Shown piece by piece: positions 25,566 to 33,919 of a stretch of 39,186 nt of DNA. Position 1 is the stretch's first letter. Every line of letters begins with the position of its first letter. The stretch spans positions 1 to 39,186 of the forward strand of contig NZVX01000033.1 in the NCBI GenBank assembly GCA_002698265.1, read 5' to 3'. Below the pieces are notes generated by a model that made no database searches, was not told the DNA's origin, and worked only from the letters and a program-made list of their open reading frames with translations. The DNA comes from Chloroflexota bacterium. GTDB taxonomy: Bacteria > Chloroflexota > Dehalococcoidia > Lucifugimonadales > UBA3495. Position numbers and translations under genes: made by a program.

Positions 25566-25658
25566 CTAAAGATCCTTGACGTATCCCCAGTCCAGAGGCT
25601 CCCACGCCGAGTCAACATCGTCTTCCAAGCACTGGCGAAGGATCATTTCTTCAGTCAT
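25566..25658 (-). CDS. Possible 30-residue small protein
   Basis: ATG 25658 opens a 30-codon frame (MTEEMILRQCLEDDVDSAWE, then PLDWGYVKDL) ending in TAG. Its acidic, tryptophan-rich make-up looks protein-like, but there is no clear ribosome binding site, and it could be the tail of a decayed gene. It lies in the 200-nt gap between the alcohol dehydrogenase and the convergent MFS gene. Confidence 0.25.
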   Translation of the reverse strand: MTEEMILRQCLEDDVDSAWEPLDWGYVKDL

Positions 25659-25752
25659 CTTTGTTACCCGGCATTAATCACTTCTTTTTAGCCTAGGACC
25701 GCTATCCCTCGTGGGCTCCATTTCAAATGGGCAGAATATAGCGGAGTTGCCG

Positions 25753-27096
25753 CTAGTCCGACCCGCGAGCCGCAAGCCTGGCCGGCAATTTCGGCTGGCG
25801 CATCAGCGCGTAGACTACGGCGGAGGCAGCCGCCGCCCCCAGGGACACTACTATCGGCACCGTGTAGCTAGCGTGTTGGTCGAACCACCAACCGGCGGCG
25901 AATGGCACGAACAACAAAGCCCAACTGTAGCTCAAGTTGATGATTCCCCGGAGCGTTGCGTAGTGGTGCCGGCCGAAGTAATCGCCGATGGCGCCCCAAT
26001 TGACCGGAGTGATGCCCTCGGAGAGCCCGCTGACGACCGCTGAGACCACCAATATCCAGACCGCGTTGGAAGATAGCAGCAGGACCAGGCCCAACGCGTA
26101 GAGGACCATCCCGCCACTCAAGATAGCCGGCTTGGAGACCCAGTCCCCAAAATACCCGACCACCAGTTTGGACGGCACGTTCATCCCCAACCGCAGGGTG
26201 AAAAACACAGCAGCGATGGAGAGATCGAAACCTTTCCACTCCAAGATCGCAATGTAATGTAGGTCAAGCCCGACCCGAGACACTTGGCGGAGCATCGTGC
26301 CGGTCAGCAGGTACCAATAGGAGGAGGTGCGCAGTGCTTCCCTGACCGTAAATTCGGGGGTGTCATAAAAACGCCGTAGCCGTAGGGCCTCGACAAAGTC
26401 CACTCCGGGCGCATCAGATGTCGCTGTCCGTGCCCCTCCTACGTCGTCCGCGTTGGCCCCATCGGGCAGCAGTCCGATACTCTCAGGGGACTCTTTAAGC
26501 AGCGGAATGAACGGCAGGATGAGAACCAAATATGCCACTGCGCCCATTAAGGCGGCTATCCGCCAGTCGTAGATGGCGATCACCAGAGTCATCAAGGGAA
26601 TCAAGATGGTGGAACCCAGGTTTCCGGTGGCCTCACGGATGGACATGGCCCGCACCCGGTAACGGCTGAACCACATATTCACCATTGACGTGGCCGAATC
26701 CTGGAAGGCCATGGTGGCTCCAAGAGAAACAAAACCAAGATAAGCAAGGGCGAAGACCCAGAGGTTGGGAGCCAAGGCGAAGATGACGAAACCGATACCC
26801 GCCAAGAATGTGCCGATAACCATCATCTTTCGGGCGCCGAACCGGTCGACGAGATAGCCTACGGCAGGGCCATTCAATGCGCCTTCGGAGCGGCCCAGGG
26901 AAAAGATGAGCGACGACGTTGCCCGGTTTAGTCCCAGGCTGACGCCAACCGGGATCAGAAACAGGGCCGGCCCTTTATCGAAGAAGGCGTTGTTCAGGGC
27001 CGCCATAAAGCTGATGAGGCCCAATATCCACCAACCATAGAAGAACCGGCCTGGTCTCATGGTGGGCGTGTTTATTGCAGATTTATCAGGTTTCAT
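25753..27096 (-). CDS. MFS transporter
   Basis: This 447-residue protein has twelve predicted membrane segments and the MFS loop signature VDRFGARKMMVIG between helices 2 and 3. The central loop (about residues 210-250) is polar and long, separating two six-helix halves. The start RFFYGWWILGL is common in OFA/monocarboxylate-type MFS proteins, which carry organic acids. ATG 27096 or the in-frame ATG 27060 could start translation; neither has a good ribosome binding site. It converges with the alcohol dehydrogenase gene. Substrate unknown. Confidence 0.87.
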   Translation of the reverse strand: MKPDKSAINTPTMRPGRFFYGWWILGLISFMAALNNAFFDKGPALFLIPVGVSLGLNRATSSLIFSLGRSEGALNGPAVGYLVDRFGARKMMVIGTFLAGIGFVIFALAPNLWVFALAYLGFVSLGATMAFQDSATSMVNMWFSRYRVRAMSIREATGNLGSTILIPLMTLVIAIYDWRIAALMGAVAYLVLILPFIPLLKESPESIGLLPDGANADDVGGARTATSDAPGVDFVEALRLRRFYDTPEFTVREALRTSSYWYLLTGTMLRQVSRVGLDLHYIAILEWKGFDLSIAAVFFTLRLGMNVPSKLVVGYFGDWVSKPAILSGGMVLYALGLVLLLSSNAVWILVVSAVVSGLSEGITPVNWGAIGDYFGRHHYATLRGIINLSYSWALLFVPFAAGWWFDQHASYTVPIVVSLGAAAASAVVYALMRQPKLPARLAARGSD

Positions 27097-27263
27097 GGAC
27101 CGACGGTGGAGGCATCAGGACAAGAGGACAAACGCCGACCCAATATAACAGCGCGTGTGCAGTATGGCATAGCAGTAACCAGCCTCAGACAGACGGCAGG
27201 GCATTTCCCGGAGTCGGCCCTCGAAGTAAAATGCCGGTGAGAAACAGCCCGCGAGGTAAAGAC

Positions 27264-27411
27264 ATGCCCTATGACGAAACATTGGCAGAGCGGGTCTGCG
27301 CATTATTCCAAGGGCAGCCCACCTACACGGGAAAAAGATGTTCGGCGGAATCTGGTTCATGGTTGACCGGAAGATGGCCATCGGCGTCACCGGCAGCCAT
27401 TCTGCGTCTCC
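27264..27411 (+). pseudogene. TfoX N-terminal domain remnant
   Basis: ATG 27264, with GAGGTAAAG upstream, begins MPYDETLAERVCALFQGQPT, the usual start of TfoX-N family proteins. One A is missing from an A-run at about 27331-27336: restoring it gives GKKMFGGIWFMVDRKMAIGV, the family core. After about 45 residues the similarity ends, and the sequence passes into an unrelated nuclease-like fragment. So the gene is both frameshifted and cut short. TfoX-N proteins are small and of unclear function outside competence regulators. Confidence 0.65.
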
Positions 27412-27979
27412 TTTCGCATCGCCGGTCATCCCGAAACCAAACCCTACGAGATAATAGCGGTCAATGCCCACCTTTACTTCGGCGATTACATCAACGACCG
27501 AAGGCAGAAATTCAATGCCCTAACTGAGTGGATACTGACGCGGTTGAAGACCGAAACCAAAGCCTACTACCCCAACTTCACCCTGATGGGTGATCTAAAC
27601 CTGGATTTTGACAATCCCCGAACCGACTGGAATCGGATCGAACCCCAGATAAAGAAGTTCAATAACGGGCTTAACGGGCCCAACGAAAGATACCATGTTT
27701 CGGACCAACGCCCGGGTTTCTGAGACCTTCGACCAGATCGGCCTTTTGAGTCATGATGACCGTCTCCCAACACACGCGGACCACGCAAAAATGGGCTCAG
27801 CGGCACAATGTCCGGACTATGGGGTGTTTGAATTCGGCAACTTATTCAGCGAGGCGATACTGGGCCGCCCGTACGACGACCTGACGAAGGATGAAGCCGC
27901 GGATTTCGTCGCTAGATTCGAGCACAAAGTTAGCGACCATATGCCTCTGTGGATCCGATTGTCGCTGCCTGTGAAGTGA
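27412..27979 (+). pseudogene. Endonuclease/exonuclease/phosphatase-like remnant
   Basis: From about 27412 the frame reads FRIAGHPETKPYEIIAVNAH, then LYFGDYINDRRQKFNAL and NFTLMGDLNLDFDN. VNAHL and GDLNLD are hallmarks of the EEP (exonuclease/endonuclease/phosphatase) fold. At about 27697-27703 the frame is lost (two bases missing in a T-run, or one inserted) and resumes as FRTNARVSETFDQIGLLS through to SDHMPLWIRL, which holds the catalytic SDH motif. The N-terminal half of the domain is absent, replaced by the TfoX-like fragment. A deletion has probably joined two genes. Not functional as it stands. Confidence 0.65.
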
Positions 27980-28003
27980 TTTAACTGCGCCTCCGATTCC
28001 GAG

Positions 28004-28012
28004 TGCTATACT
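28004..28012 (+). promoter_or_regulatory. Extended -10 promoter candidate
   Basis: TG (28004-28005), one base, then TATACT (28007-28012) forms an extended -10 element about 54 nt before the flavin oxidoreductase ATG at 28066. No good -35 is visible. Confidence 0.35.
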
Positions 28013-28065
28013 AGCCGCACTTTTCCTGGCACGCTCAGTGATTGCCGGGATTCTGAGAGGTTGCT

Positions 28066-28911
28066 ATGGATTTCGGCGCAATGATGTTTTCAACGGATTA
28101 CTCCATCCGTCCCGACGATCTGGCCAAGATGCTGGAGGACCGGGGTTTTGAGTCCATGTGGGTCCCCGAACACACCCACATCCCGGCGGACCGCACCAGC
28201 CCTTGGCCCGGCGGCCCCGACCTGCCCAAAGACTACTGGCACACCTATGACCCGTTCTTGGCCCTCACCGCGGCCGCGGGGGTGACCACTGACCTGAAGC
28301 TCGGAACCGGCATCTGCCTGATGATCGAGCGGGACCCCATCACCACCGCCAAGGAGATCGCCAGCCTGGACATGCTGTCTCGAGGGCGTTTCATCTTCGG
28401 CGTCGGCGGCGGCTGGAACGCCGAGGAGATGGGGAACCACGGCACCAATTTCAAACAACGCTGGCGCATCCTTCGGGAAAAGATCCTGGCAATGAAAGCG
28501 ATCTGGACCGAGGAAGAGTCTGAATTCCACGGGGATCACGTGAATTTCGACAAGATGTGGGCCTACCCCAAGCCGGTCCAGCGCCCTCATCCTCCCATCC
28601 TCATGGGTGGCGACGGCCCCACGACCTTCGACCGCGTGGTTGAGTATTGCGACGGCTGGATGCCCATCGGTGGGAGAGGAAACAGTGGCTCCAGCCTGGC
28701 GGAGAAGATCGTTCTGCTGAAGAAGCAGGCGGAAGAAGCTGGCCGGGACCCGGATTCCTTGAACATCACCAGCTTCGGGATCCGCCCCGACCCGGACCTG
28801 ATCGGCCGGATGAGCGACGCCGGAGTCGACCGGGTGATCTTCACCCTGCCCTCGCAAGAACGGGCCGAGGTCACCCCGCTGATCGACGAGTGCGCCAAGC
28901 TGATCTCCTAG
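28066..28911 (+). CDS. LLM class (probably F420-dependent) oxidoreductase
   Basis: This 281-residue luciferase-like protein begins DFGAMMFSTDYSIRPDDLAKMLEDRGF and contains MWVPEHTHIP, LKLGTGICLMIERDPITTAKE, SRGRFIFGVGGGW, and PKPVQRPHPPILMGG. These are features of the short F420-dependent LLM subfamily (TIGR03619-like). It would carry out a flavin- or F420-linked redox step; substrate unknown. GAGAGG lies 5 nt before the ATG. It is a single-gene unit closed by an 18-bp terminator hairpin. Confidence 0.88.
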   Translation: MDFGAMMFSTDYSIRPDDLAKMLEDRGFESMWVPEHTHIPADRTSPWPGGPDLPKDYWHTYDPFLALTAAAGVTTDLKLGTGICLMIERDPITTAKEIASLDMLSRGRFIFGVGGGWNAEEMGNHGTNFKQRWRILREKILAMKAIWTEEESEFHGDHVNFDKMWAYPKPVQRPHPPILMGGDGPTTFDRVVEYCDGWMPIGGRGNSGSSLAEKIVLLKKQAEEAGRDPDSLNITSFGIRPDPDLIGRMSDAGVDRVIFTLPSQERAEVTPLIDECAKLIS

Positions 28912-28949
28912 ATCAATAAGGCTCAGACGCCCGTAACGGGGAAAAGAAC

Positions 28950-28996
28950 AAAGAGTCCCGATGGCCGCTTAACAACGACGGCCATCGGGACTCTTT
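28950..28996. terminator. 18-bp terminator hairpin after the LLM oxidoreductase
   Basis: AAAGAGTCCCGATGGCCG (28950-28967), an 11-nt loop, and the perfect complement (28979-28996), followed by CCATTATTTTC. A-rich DNA precedes the stem, so it could also act on the other strand. Confidence 0.75.
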
Positions 28997-29165
28997 CCAT
29001 TATTTTCAACCCTCAATCTGGGGCGGATCGGCCCACTTAATACGGCCCAAACAACACTTGAGAACAGGTCTCTGTAAATCTAAGCTTGTATCTGAGGCAC
29101 GTAAGTAGATAGAGAACTTGAGTTGGCGGAGGTGCTGATTTGGAAGAGTAAAAAGCAGGTGCGCG

Positions 29166-29309
29166 ACGATTGGCTGTAGCAGTCAGGTTTACCGGGCGTT
29201 GGCCATCGCTCCAGGTACGGCTGTTGATCTCCGCGCCGAACACTACGCGGAAGAACAAGCCGACCTAGAACTCAGCAAAGCCCCAGGCGCGGCCGACCTC
29301 AGCCGTTAA
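29166..29309 (+). pseudogene. Possible C-terminal gene remnant
   Basis: The gap 28912-29368 has no complete gene. Within it, one frame reads protein-like for 47 codons to TAA 29307-29309, including ALAIAPGTAVDLRAEHYAEE and QADLELSKAPGAADLSR, but it has no start codon or upstream domain. It may be the tail of a deleted gene. I could not assign a family. The rest of the gap holds two hairpins. Confidence 0.2.
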
Positions 29310-29328
29310 ATACGCCCTCCTACCTTTT

Positions 29329-29365
29329 AGCGCCTCCGCCGCCCTGGACTCGGGGGCGCTTTGAT
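29329..29365. terminator. Hairpin between remnant and MFS gene
   Basis: AGCGCCTCCG (29329-29338) pairs with CGGGGGCGCT (29351-29360) with one wobble, then TTTGATTT on the plus strand. It lies directly after the minus-strand MFS stop at 29369 and could serve both strands. Confidence 0.5.
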
Positions 29366-29368
29366 TTC

Positions 29369-30598
29369 CTAGACCTCGACGCGCTTGGAGAGCGGTAACA
29401 TCGCGAACGCCACGGCAGCTACAGCGAACAACCCGGCGACATAGTAGAGGCCCGCCTGGAAACTGAATATTTCGTAGATGGCGCCGGCGATCAATGGGGA
29501 CGTGGCCGCCATCAGGAAGCTGACGAAGGACACTACGCCCAAGCCAATGGTGGCCTCGTCACGCTCAAGGACATCAAATAACGCCGCCGTAAGGATCGGT
29601 TGGTCTGGATACAAGAACATGCCCAGAAGGACGATGGTGATGGTCAAAGATATGCCGTCGTCGAACGCAACCATCAAGAGCGCGATGACACAGGACCATA
29701 CCAGACCTGGCACCAACACCTGCTTACGTCCAAATCTATCCGACAGCATTCCCGCCAAAGGCTTGGCCAGCAGTCCAACGGCAATCAAAAGGGATATATG
29801 AAATCCTCGATTTAGAACTCCCAAGTCCAGATCATTGCCAAGATACAGCGCAAGAAGCGTAACGATGGCGCCGAGGGCCATCGACCGCAGACCCCTCACC
29901 AACGTCAAACCCCGTAGTAGAGGGCTTTTGAACAGGGTCTTGGTCGTCGCCAACCTCTCGGCCAGACCGGCAGTCTTGGCCTCATCTTCTTTGACATCAC
30001 CGATGCCTTTAAACACCCAGACAGCCATGAAGGCCATGAAGACCGGCGCCACGGCGTAGATGCTCAGGATGCCGCGCCAGCCCATAACCAGCAACAGGAC
30101 CCCGGTGATCAGCGGTCCGGCAACGTCGCCGACGCTGCCACCAACTCCGTGGAAGGACAGCATGACGCCTCTTCGGCTGGCGAAATGGTGGGACAACGAA
30201 GCCGCCGCGGGCAGATGCCAGAGCGAATGGGAAACGGAAACCACCGCCACGCCGACCAATAACAGTGGATAGACCGGGGAGATTCCCATCAAAAGGGAGC
30301 CCAACCCAGAAGCGCCAACACAAACGGCAAGCAACCATCCCCACCACCGGCGCACCATGCCGACCAACACCCCACCGGGCAGCGTGATCAGGCCCGAAGT
30401 CAACTCCTTCACTGCCTGGATCCCGCCAACCCCGACACCATTCAGGCCGAACGTCTGCTGAATCTCAGGGACCAGAACCACGAAACTCTGGAGTATCCAG
30501 TGGAAGGCAACATGGCCGACGGCCAAGGCCGTGACCATCACCCGGGCCGTCAGCCGGAGGTCTTTGGTCCCTTCAGTTGCTGTTTCAGAAGCCGCCAT
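29369..30598 (-). CDS. MFS transporter
   Basis: This 409-residue membrane protein of the major facilitator superfamily has about twelve hydrophobic helices and the MFS signature in the second half, GMLSDRFGRKQVLVPG (the usual loop 2-3/8-9 motif). HFASRRGVMLSFHGVGGSVG marks helices 4-5. ATG 30598 has AGGAGG about 8 nt upstream, so the longer reading from 30625 is not needed. It differs from the tandem pair at 33.9-36.6 kb. Substrate unknown. Confidence 0.88.
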   Translation of the reverse strand: MAASETATEGTKDLRLTARVMVTALAVGHVAFHWILQSFVVLVPEIQQTFGLNGVGVGGIQAVKELTSGLITLPGGVLVGMVRRWWGWLLAVCVGASGLGSLLMGISPVYPLLLVGVAVVSVSHSLWHLPAAASLSHHFASRRGVMLSFHGVGGSVGDVAGPLITGVLLLVMGWRGILSIYAVAPVFMAFMAVWVFKGIGDVKEDEAKTAGLAERLATTKTLFKSPLLRGLTLVRGLRSMALGAIVTLLALYLGNDLDLGVLNRGFHISLLIAVGLLAKPLAGMLSDRFGRKQVLVPGLVWSCVIALLMVAFDDGISLTITIVLLGMFLYPDQPILTAALFDVLERDEATIGLGVVSFVSFLMAATSPLIAGAIYEIFSFQAGLYYVAGLFAVAAVAFAMLPLSKRVEV

Positions 30599-30679
30599 AG
30601 CTTGACCTCCTGGACCGATATCCACCTGGGTAGCGATTCCCGTTGAGTATACCTATGGCGGGAAGCACAATCTATCGGC

Positions 30680-30928
30680 ATGCAGCCAACAAATACCTCA
30701 AACAAGACAGAGATTCTCTCCGCCCATCACGGCTCCTACGGCGAAGAGATCGACCGGCCTGTAGTGGTGCGTGCTTCCGAATATCCGGAAGGGTTCAGAT
30801 CCGGCGATCACTGGCACGCTCGAGCGCATCTGGCTCGACGTCCGCCTCGTCAAGATTCACCCCTCAACAAAGCGTCGACCATGGAAGAGGTAAGCAAGCT
30901 CTCCTTGGGAATCAACCCCGACGAATAA
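30680..30928 (+). CDS. Doubtful short gene or remnant
   Basis: An 82-codon frame starts MQPTNTSNKTEILSAHHGSY and continues DRPVVVRASEYPEGFRSGD. At about 30806 a neighbouring frame becomes the more protein-like one (ITGTLERIWLDVRLVKIHPS, to TAA 30891-30893), suggesting a frameshifted gene. No ribosome binding site or known domain is seen. It occupies the 390-nt gap between the divergent MFS start and the MaoC-like gene; I see nothing else in that gap. Confidence 0.25.
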   Translation: MQPTNTSNKTEILSAHHGSYGEEIDRPVVVRASEYPEGFRSGDHWHARAHLARRPPRQDSPLNKASTMEEVSKLSLGINPDE

Positions 30929-30988
30929 CCTCGCTGAGGCTAGCAGCTCTCGGCTCCAAGTTATCAGTTACGAAAAGACCGCTGTTGA

Positions 30989-31444
30989 CTAAAGGTCTTC
31001 CGGTGGCAGAAAGGCGTTGGGGACAATGGCGCTCCCTTGCCCAACTCCCGTAGTGTCGCCCTTCTGATTCTTGACCTCGATGGCCACCGAAACACGGCTG
31101 CCGTTGGCCTCTTTGGACGTGCCAGTGACTTTGCCGGTGAAGGTGATGGTATCGCCGGGGCGGACCGGCCTCAGAAACCTGAGGTCCACGATTCCGGTAT
31201 GGTTGAACACTTCCGGCCCGAAGTGCCGCCGGAGCATCTCGATGGCGAAGGTAAGGGACATACGCCCCGAGGCAACGGTGCCCTCGGTGCCCAGTACCTC
31301 TTTCGCGGCATGCACGTCTGTAAATTGAGATGGGCCGGTGTTGCCGGCGCTGCCTTCGAAAAGGTTGATGGCTTCCTGAGTCAACTCTTTCACCAGGGTA
31401 GTAATCTCGTCCCCTTCTGCGTAATCTCTGATTATCCTCCCCAT
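30989..31444 (-). CDS. MaoC-like hotdog dehydratase subunit
   Basis: This 151-residue hotdog-fold protein has Asp/His in the hydratase motif FTDVHAAKE (R-specific enoyl-CoA hydratases use an Asp-His pair), TVASGRMSLTFAIEMLRRHFG, and the core strand segment LRFLRPVRPGDTITFTGKV. It is predicted to hydrate an enoyl-CoA or dehydrate a hydroxyacyl-CoA. Its ATG lies inside the end of the upstream hotdog gene (13-nt overlap), so the two are translated together and probably form a heterodimer. Confidence 0.82.
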   Translation of the reverse strand: MGRIIRDYAEGDEITTLVKELTQEAINLFEGSAGNTGPSQFTDVHAAKEVLGTEGTVASGRMSLTFAIEMLRRHFGPEVFNHTGIVDLRFLRPVRPGDTITFTGKVTGTSKEANGSRVSVAIEVKNQKGDTTGVGQGSAIVPNAFLPPEDL

Positions 31445-31851
31445 TTCTTGCCCACCTCCGATGGCTGCTTGAGTTCGTGGGTGATCACCCGGTCGATCAG
31501 CCTGCCGTCTTCATCAACCGACACGGCTTCGGTGACGATATAATTCTTGCCCCTTCTCAGATATTTGTCGGCGATCCACGCGGTAACGGTCAACCGCTTG
31601 CCTGGCGTGGGCGGGTTGTAGCAGTGAAACGCACACCGGGCGTTCACCGACCCAGCATCGGTATATCTATCGTTGTACTGACGTACGTCCACTTTGTGGG
31701 CGATAGTGGGAAAACTGGCCTCTGGGTCCATCACGCCTTTGCGGTAGGTGTCGATCATCTCCTGGGTCAGCAGATACTCGAACTTTTCGAAGGTCTCGCC
31801 CACTTCCAGGGCGTCCCAGTCCAGTTCGATCCGGTCATCAACTTCGGCCAT
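31432..31851 (-). CDS. FAS1-like/MaoC N-terminal hotdog subunit
   Basis: This 139-residue protein (from MAEVDDRIELDWDALEVGE) corresponds to the N-terminal dehydratase-like hotdog half of two-domain hydratases. It contains YLLTQEMIDTYRKGVMDPEA, NARCAFHCYNPPTPGKRLTV and KYLRRGKNYIVTEAVSVDEDG. These halves usually lack catalytic residues and bind the CoA moiety. ATG 31851 has AGGA about 11 nt upstream; a longer reading to 31902 lacks conserved sequence. It overlaps the MaoC-like gene by 13 nt. Together they resemble split enoyl-CoA or mesaconyl-type hydratases; the physiological substrate is unknown. Confidence 0.75.
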   Translation of the reverse strand: MAEVDDRIELDWDALEVGETFEKFEYLLTQEMIDTYRKGVMDPEASFPTIAHKVDVRQYNDRYTDAGSVNARCAFHCYNPPTPGKRLTVTAWIADKYLRRGKNYIVTEAVSVDEDGRLIDRVITHELKQPSEVGKKWGG

Positions 31852-32103
31852 ATCGATTACGTCCTTTCTGAAATTCCATTTCCATTGGAAATCCCACCGC
31901 ATTATACAATTTGGGGAATCTCGGCGGATGAAGTCCTAACCTGGCATCCAAACGTATTATCTATGGACCGCATTAGAATAAATTATGACTGCCAAAGTGG
32001 AGTTCTGGCATGATGCCGCGAACGATTTGGCGCCCGCCTAGAATCCGGTTTCATGATACTAACCTCGAGATTTGATCCATCTATCTGGTTGCTTACGTAA
32101 GGT

Positions 32104-32514
32104 TTGAATGAGAACGCTCTAGGCGCTCTTTACGGCCGATACGGGAAGTCGGCTTATTCCTTGGCTTTCCGAATGCTTGGTGACGTACATGCGGCCGAAG
32201 ATGCGGTCCAAGAGGCATTCATCAACATCTGGCGCCGGGCCGGATCATTCTCCACCGCCCGGGGCACGGATCGGAACTGGATCATGGCGGTGGTCCATCA
32301 CCGGACAATCGATATCGGCAGAAAGCGCCGGGGGATCACACGCCGTGAACTGCCCCTGGAGTTGGAGCGGTTGCCGGAGGATCCCACCGGGAACTTCGGG
32401 TGGCTGCTCCTGGGCGACGAATCAAAGTCCCGCACCGCCAAACGCTTCGACACCAAAGACAACGAAGTGGAAGCCAACCGGCCGGCGCTGGTGGACGAGT
32501 ACAAAACGGGTTAA
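32104..32514 (+). pseudogene. Truncated ECF sigma factor remnant
   Basis: The frame from TTG 32104 contains a clear sigma-70 region 2 of the ECF type: LGALYGRYGKSAYSLAFRML, GDVHAAEDAVQEAFINIWRR and RNWIMAVVHHRTIDIGRKRR. The N-terminal residues are missing or start on a weak TTG without a good ribosome binding site. After ELPLELERLPEDPTGN the sequence loses all similarity, and region 4, needed for -35 recognition, is absent; it ends at TAA 32512-32514. It is most likely a fragment. No anti-sigma gene is adjacent. Confidence 0.7.
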
Positions 32515-32546
32515 GCGCCTGCAGGATAATTCGGGCAAGCCTGCCC

Positions 32547-33890
32547 CTAAGGCCGCGCAAATCCCAAATTATTCCGTAACGACCCGTTAGCGTACTCCTC
32601 CCGGAACAACCCCCTCCGCTGTAGTTCTGGTACTACTAAGTTCACAAAATCTTCGTAGGCGCCGGGCATGTGGGTGGCGGCTAGGACGAAGCCGTCGCAG
32701 GCCTCGGCTTGGAACCAGGACCCCAACTGGTCGGCGACTTGGGCAGGGGTGCCGACGAAGACCGGAAATTCGCTGAGGGTGCCTCGACCGGACGCCTTTA
32801 TAAAGTCAGTTACACTCGGATTTGACGTGCCGCTTAGCCCGATCACCCGGTCAAGGAAGCCTCTTAGGCCGGTCATGGACGCCAGTATCTCGTCAGATAG
32901 CGGTTCGTCTACTCGGTGCTGGGAGAAGTCGTAGTTGAAGACTTCAGAGAGGAGGGTCAGTGAGTCGGTCTGGTTGGCCAGGCTTTCTATATGTTCTAGC
33001 TTTCGTTGCGCTTCTTCTTCCGTCTCACCCACGACCACATAGACCGCCGGGGCGACCCGCACCGAGTCAGGGTCTCGGCCGGCTGCTTCCGCCCGGGAGC
33101 GTAGGTCGTCGCGGTAGGCTTTGCAGCCCTCGGGGGTTGGGTAGATCACGAACAGTAGTTCGCCCCACCGGGCGGCAAACTCCCGGCCTCGCGGCGACTG
33201 TCCCGCCTGAATCAGCACCGGGTGGCCCTGTGGAGAGCGGGGCACGGTCAACGGACCCCGCACCTGGAACGACTCTCCCGAGTGATTAATCCGGTGGACC
33301 TTGGCCGGGTCGGCGAACCTGCCCGTCTGCTTGTCCAACAGCACCGCCCCATCTTCCCAGGAGTCCCACAACTCGGATGTGGCCTGCATGAACTCGTCGG
33401 CCACGTCATAGCGGTCGTCGTGCTCCAAGTGCTCCGCCACGCCAAAATTCTGGGCCTCGGAGTCGTTGAGGGAGGTCACGACGTTCCAGGCAACCCGGCC
33501 CTTGGTGAAGTGGTCCAACGAGGCGAACAGCCGGGCCACGTGGAAGGGCGGGTAATAGGTGGTGGAGTAGGTGGCGCCCAGACCCAGGTGTTTCGTCGCC
33601 AGGCCCATGGCGGTGATGATAGGGACTAGGTCAAGCTTGACCACCCGGACGCCATGTTCAACCGCTTCTTCGAATGAGTCGCCGAAACGGTCGGGCATGG
33701 CTAGGCGGTCGTCGATGAACGCCAAGTGGAATCTGCCACGCTCCAATGTGGCCGCGATGCCCTGGTAGAACTCCAGGTCCAGGAAACCGGGAACCGTGTC
33801 CGGATGACGCCACGAGCCGGTGTAGTTGGAGCAGTTGGAGGCCTGTAAGAACGCCACCAACAACATCTTCCGGTCCGGGTTACTAGCCAT
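32547..33890 (-). CDS. NtaA/SnaA/DszA family flavin-dependent monooxygenase
   Basis: This 447-residue LLM-class monooxygenase has the long form typical of nitrilotriacetate monooxygenase A, pristinamycin synthase SnaA and DszA. Markers are LLVAFLQASNCSNYTGSWRHPDTV at the N-terminus, HFTKGRVAWNVVTSLNDSEAQNFG, and FQVRGPLTVPRSPQGHPVLIQAGQS. It uses reduced FMN supplied by a separate reductase to oxidise xenobiotic-like amines or thioethers. GGAGGG lies about 9 nt before the ATG. It is followed upstream by two paralogous MFS genes in the same direction, which could import its substrate (inference). Confidence 0.9.
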   Translation of the reverse strand: MASNPDRKMLLVAFLQASNCSNYTGSWRHPDTVPGFLDLEFYQGIAATLERGRFHLAFIDDRLAMPDRFGDSFEEAVEHGVRVVKLDLVPIITAMGLATKHLGLGATYSTTYYPPFHVARLFASLDHFTKGRVAWNVVTSLNDSEAQNFGVAEHLEHDDRYDVADEFMQATSELWDSWEDGAVLLDKQTGRFADPAKVHRINHSGESFQVRGPLTVPRSPQGHPVLIQAGQSPRGREFAARWGELLFVIYPTPEGCKAYRDDLRSRAEAAGRDPDSVRVAPAVYVVVGETEEEAQRKLEHIESLANQTDSLTLLSEVFNYDFSQHRVDEPLSDEILASMTGLRGFLDRVIGLSGTSNPSVTDFIKASGRGTLSEFPVFVGTPAQVADQLGSWFQAEACDGFVLAATHMPGAYEDFVNLVVPELQRRGLFREEYANGSLRNNLGFARP

Positions 33891-33919
33891 ATCCCAACGC
33901 CCTCCAGGCGGCTATCGGA

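Noticed and set aside
32533-32546. Hairpin GGGCA-AGCC-TGCCC
   Set aside because: Only 5 bp with no T-run; too short to call a terminator on its own, and mentioned only as a possible relative of the palindrome family.
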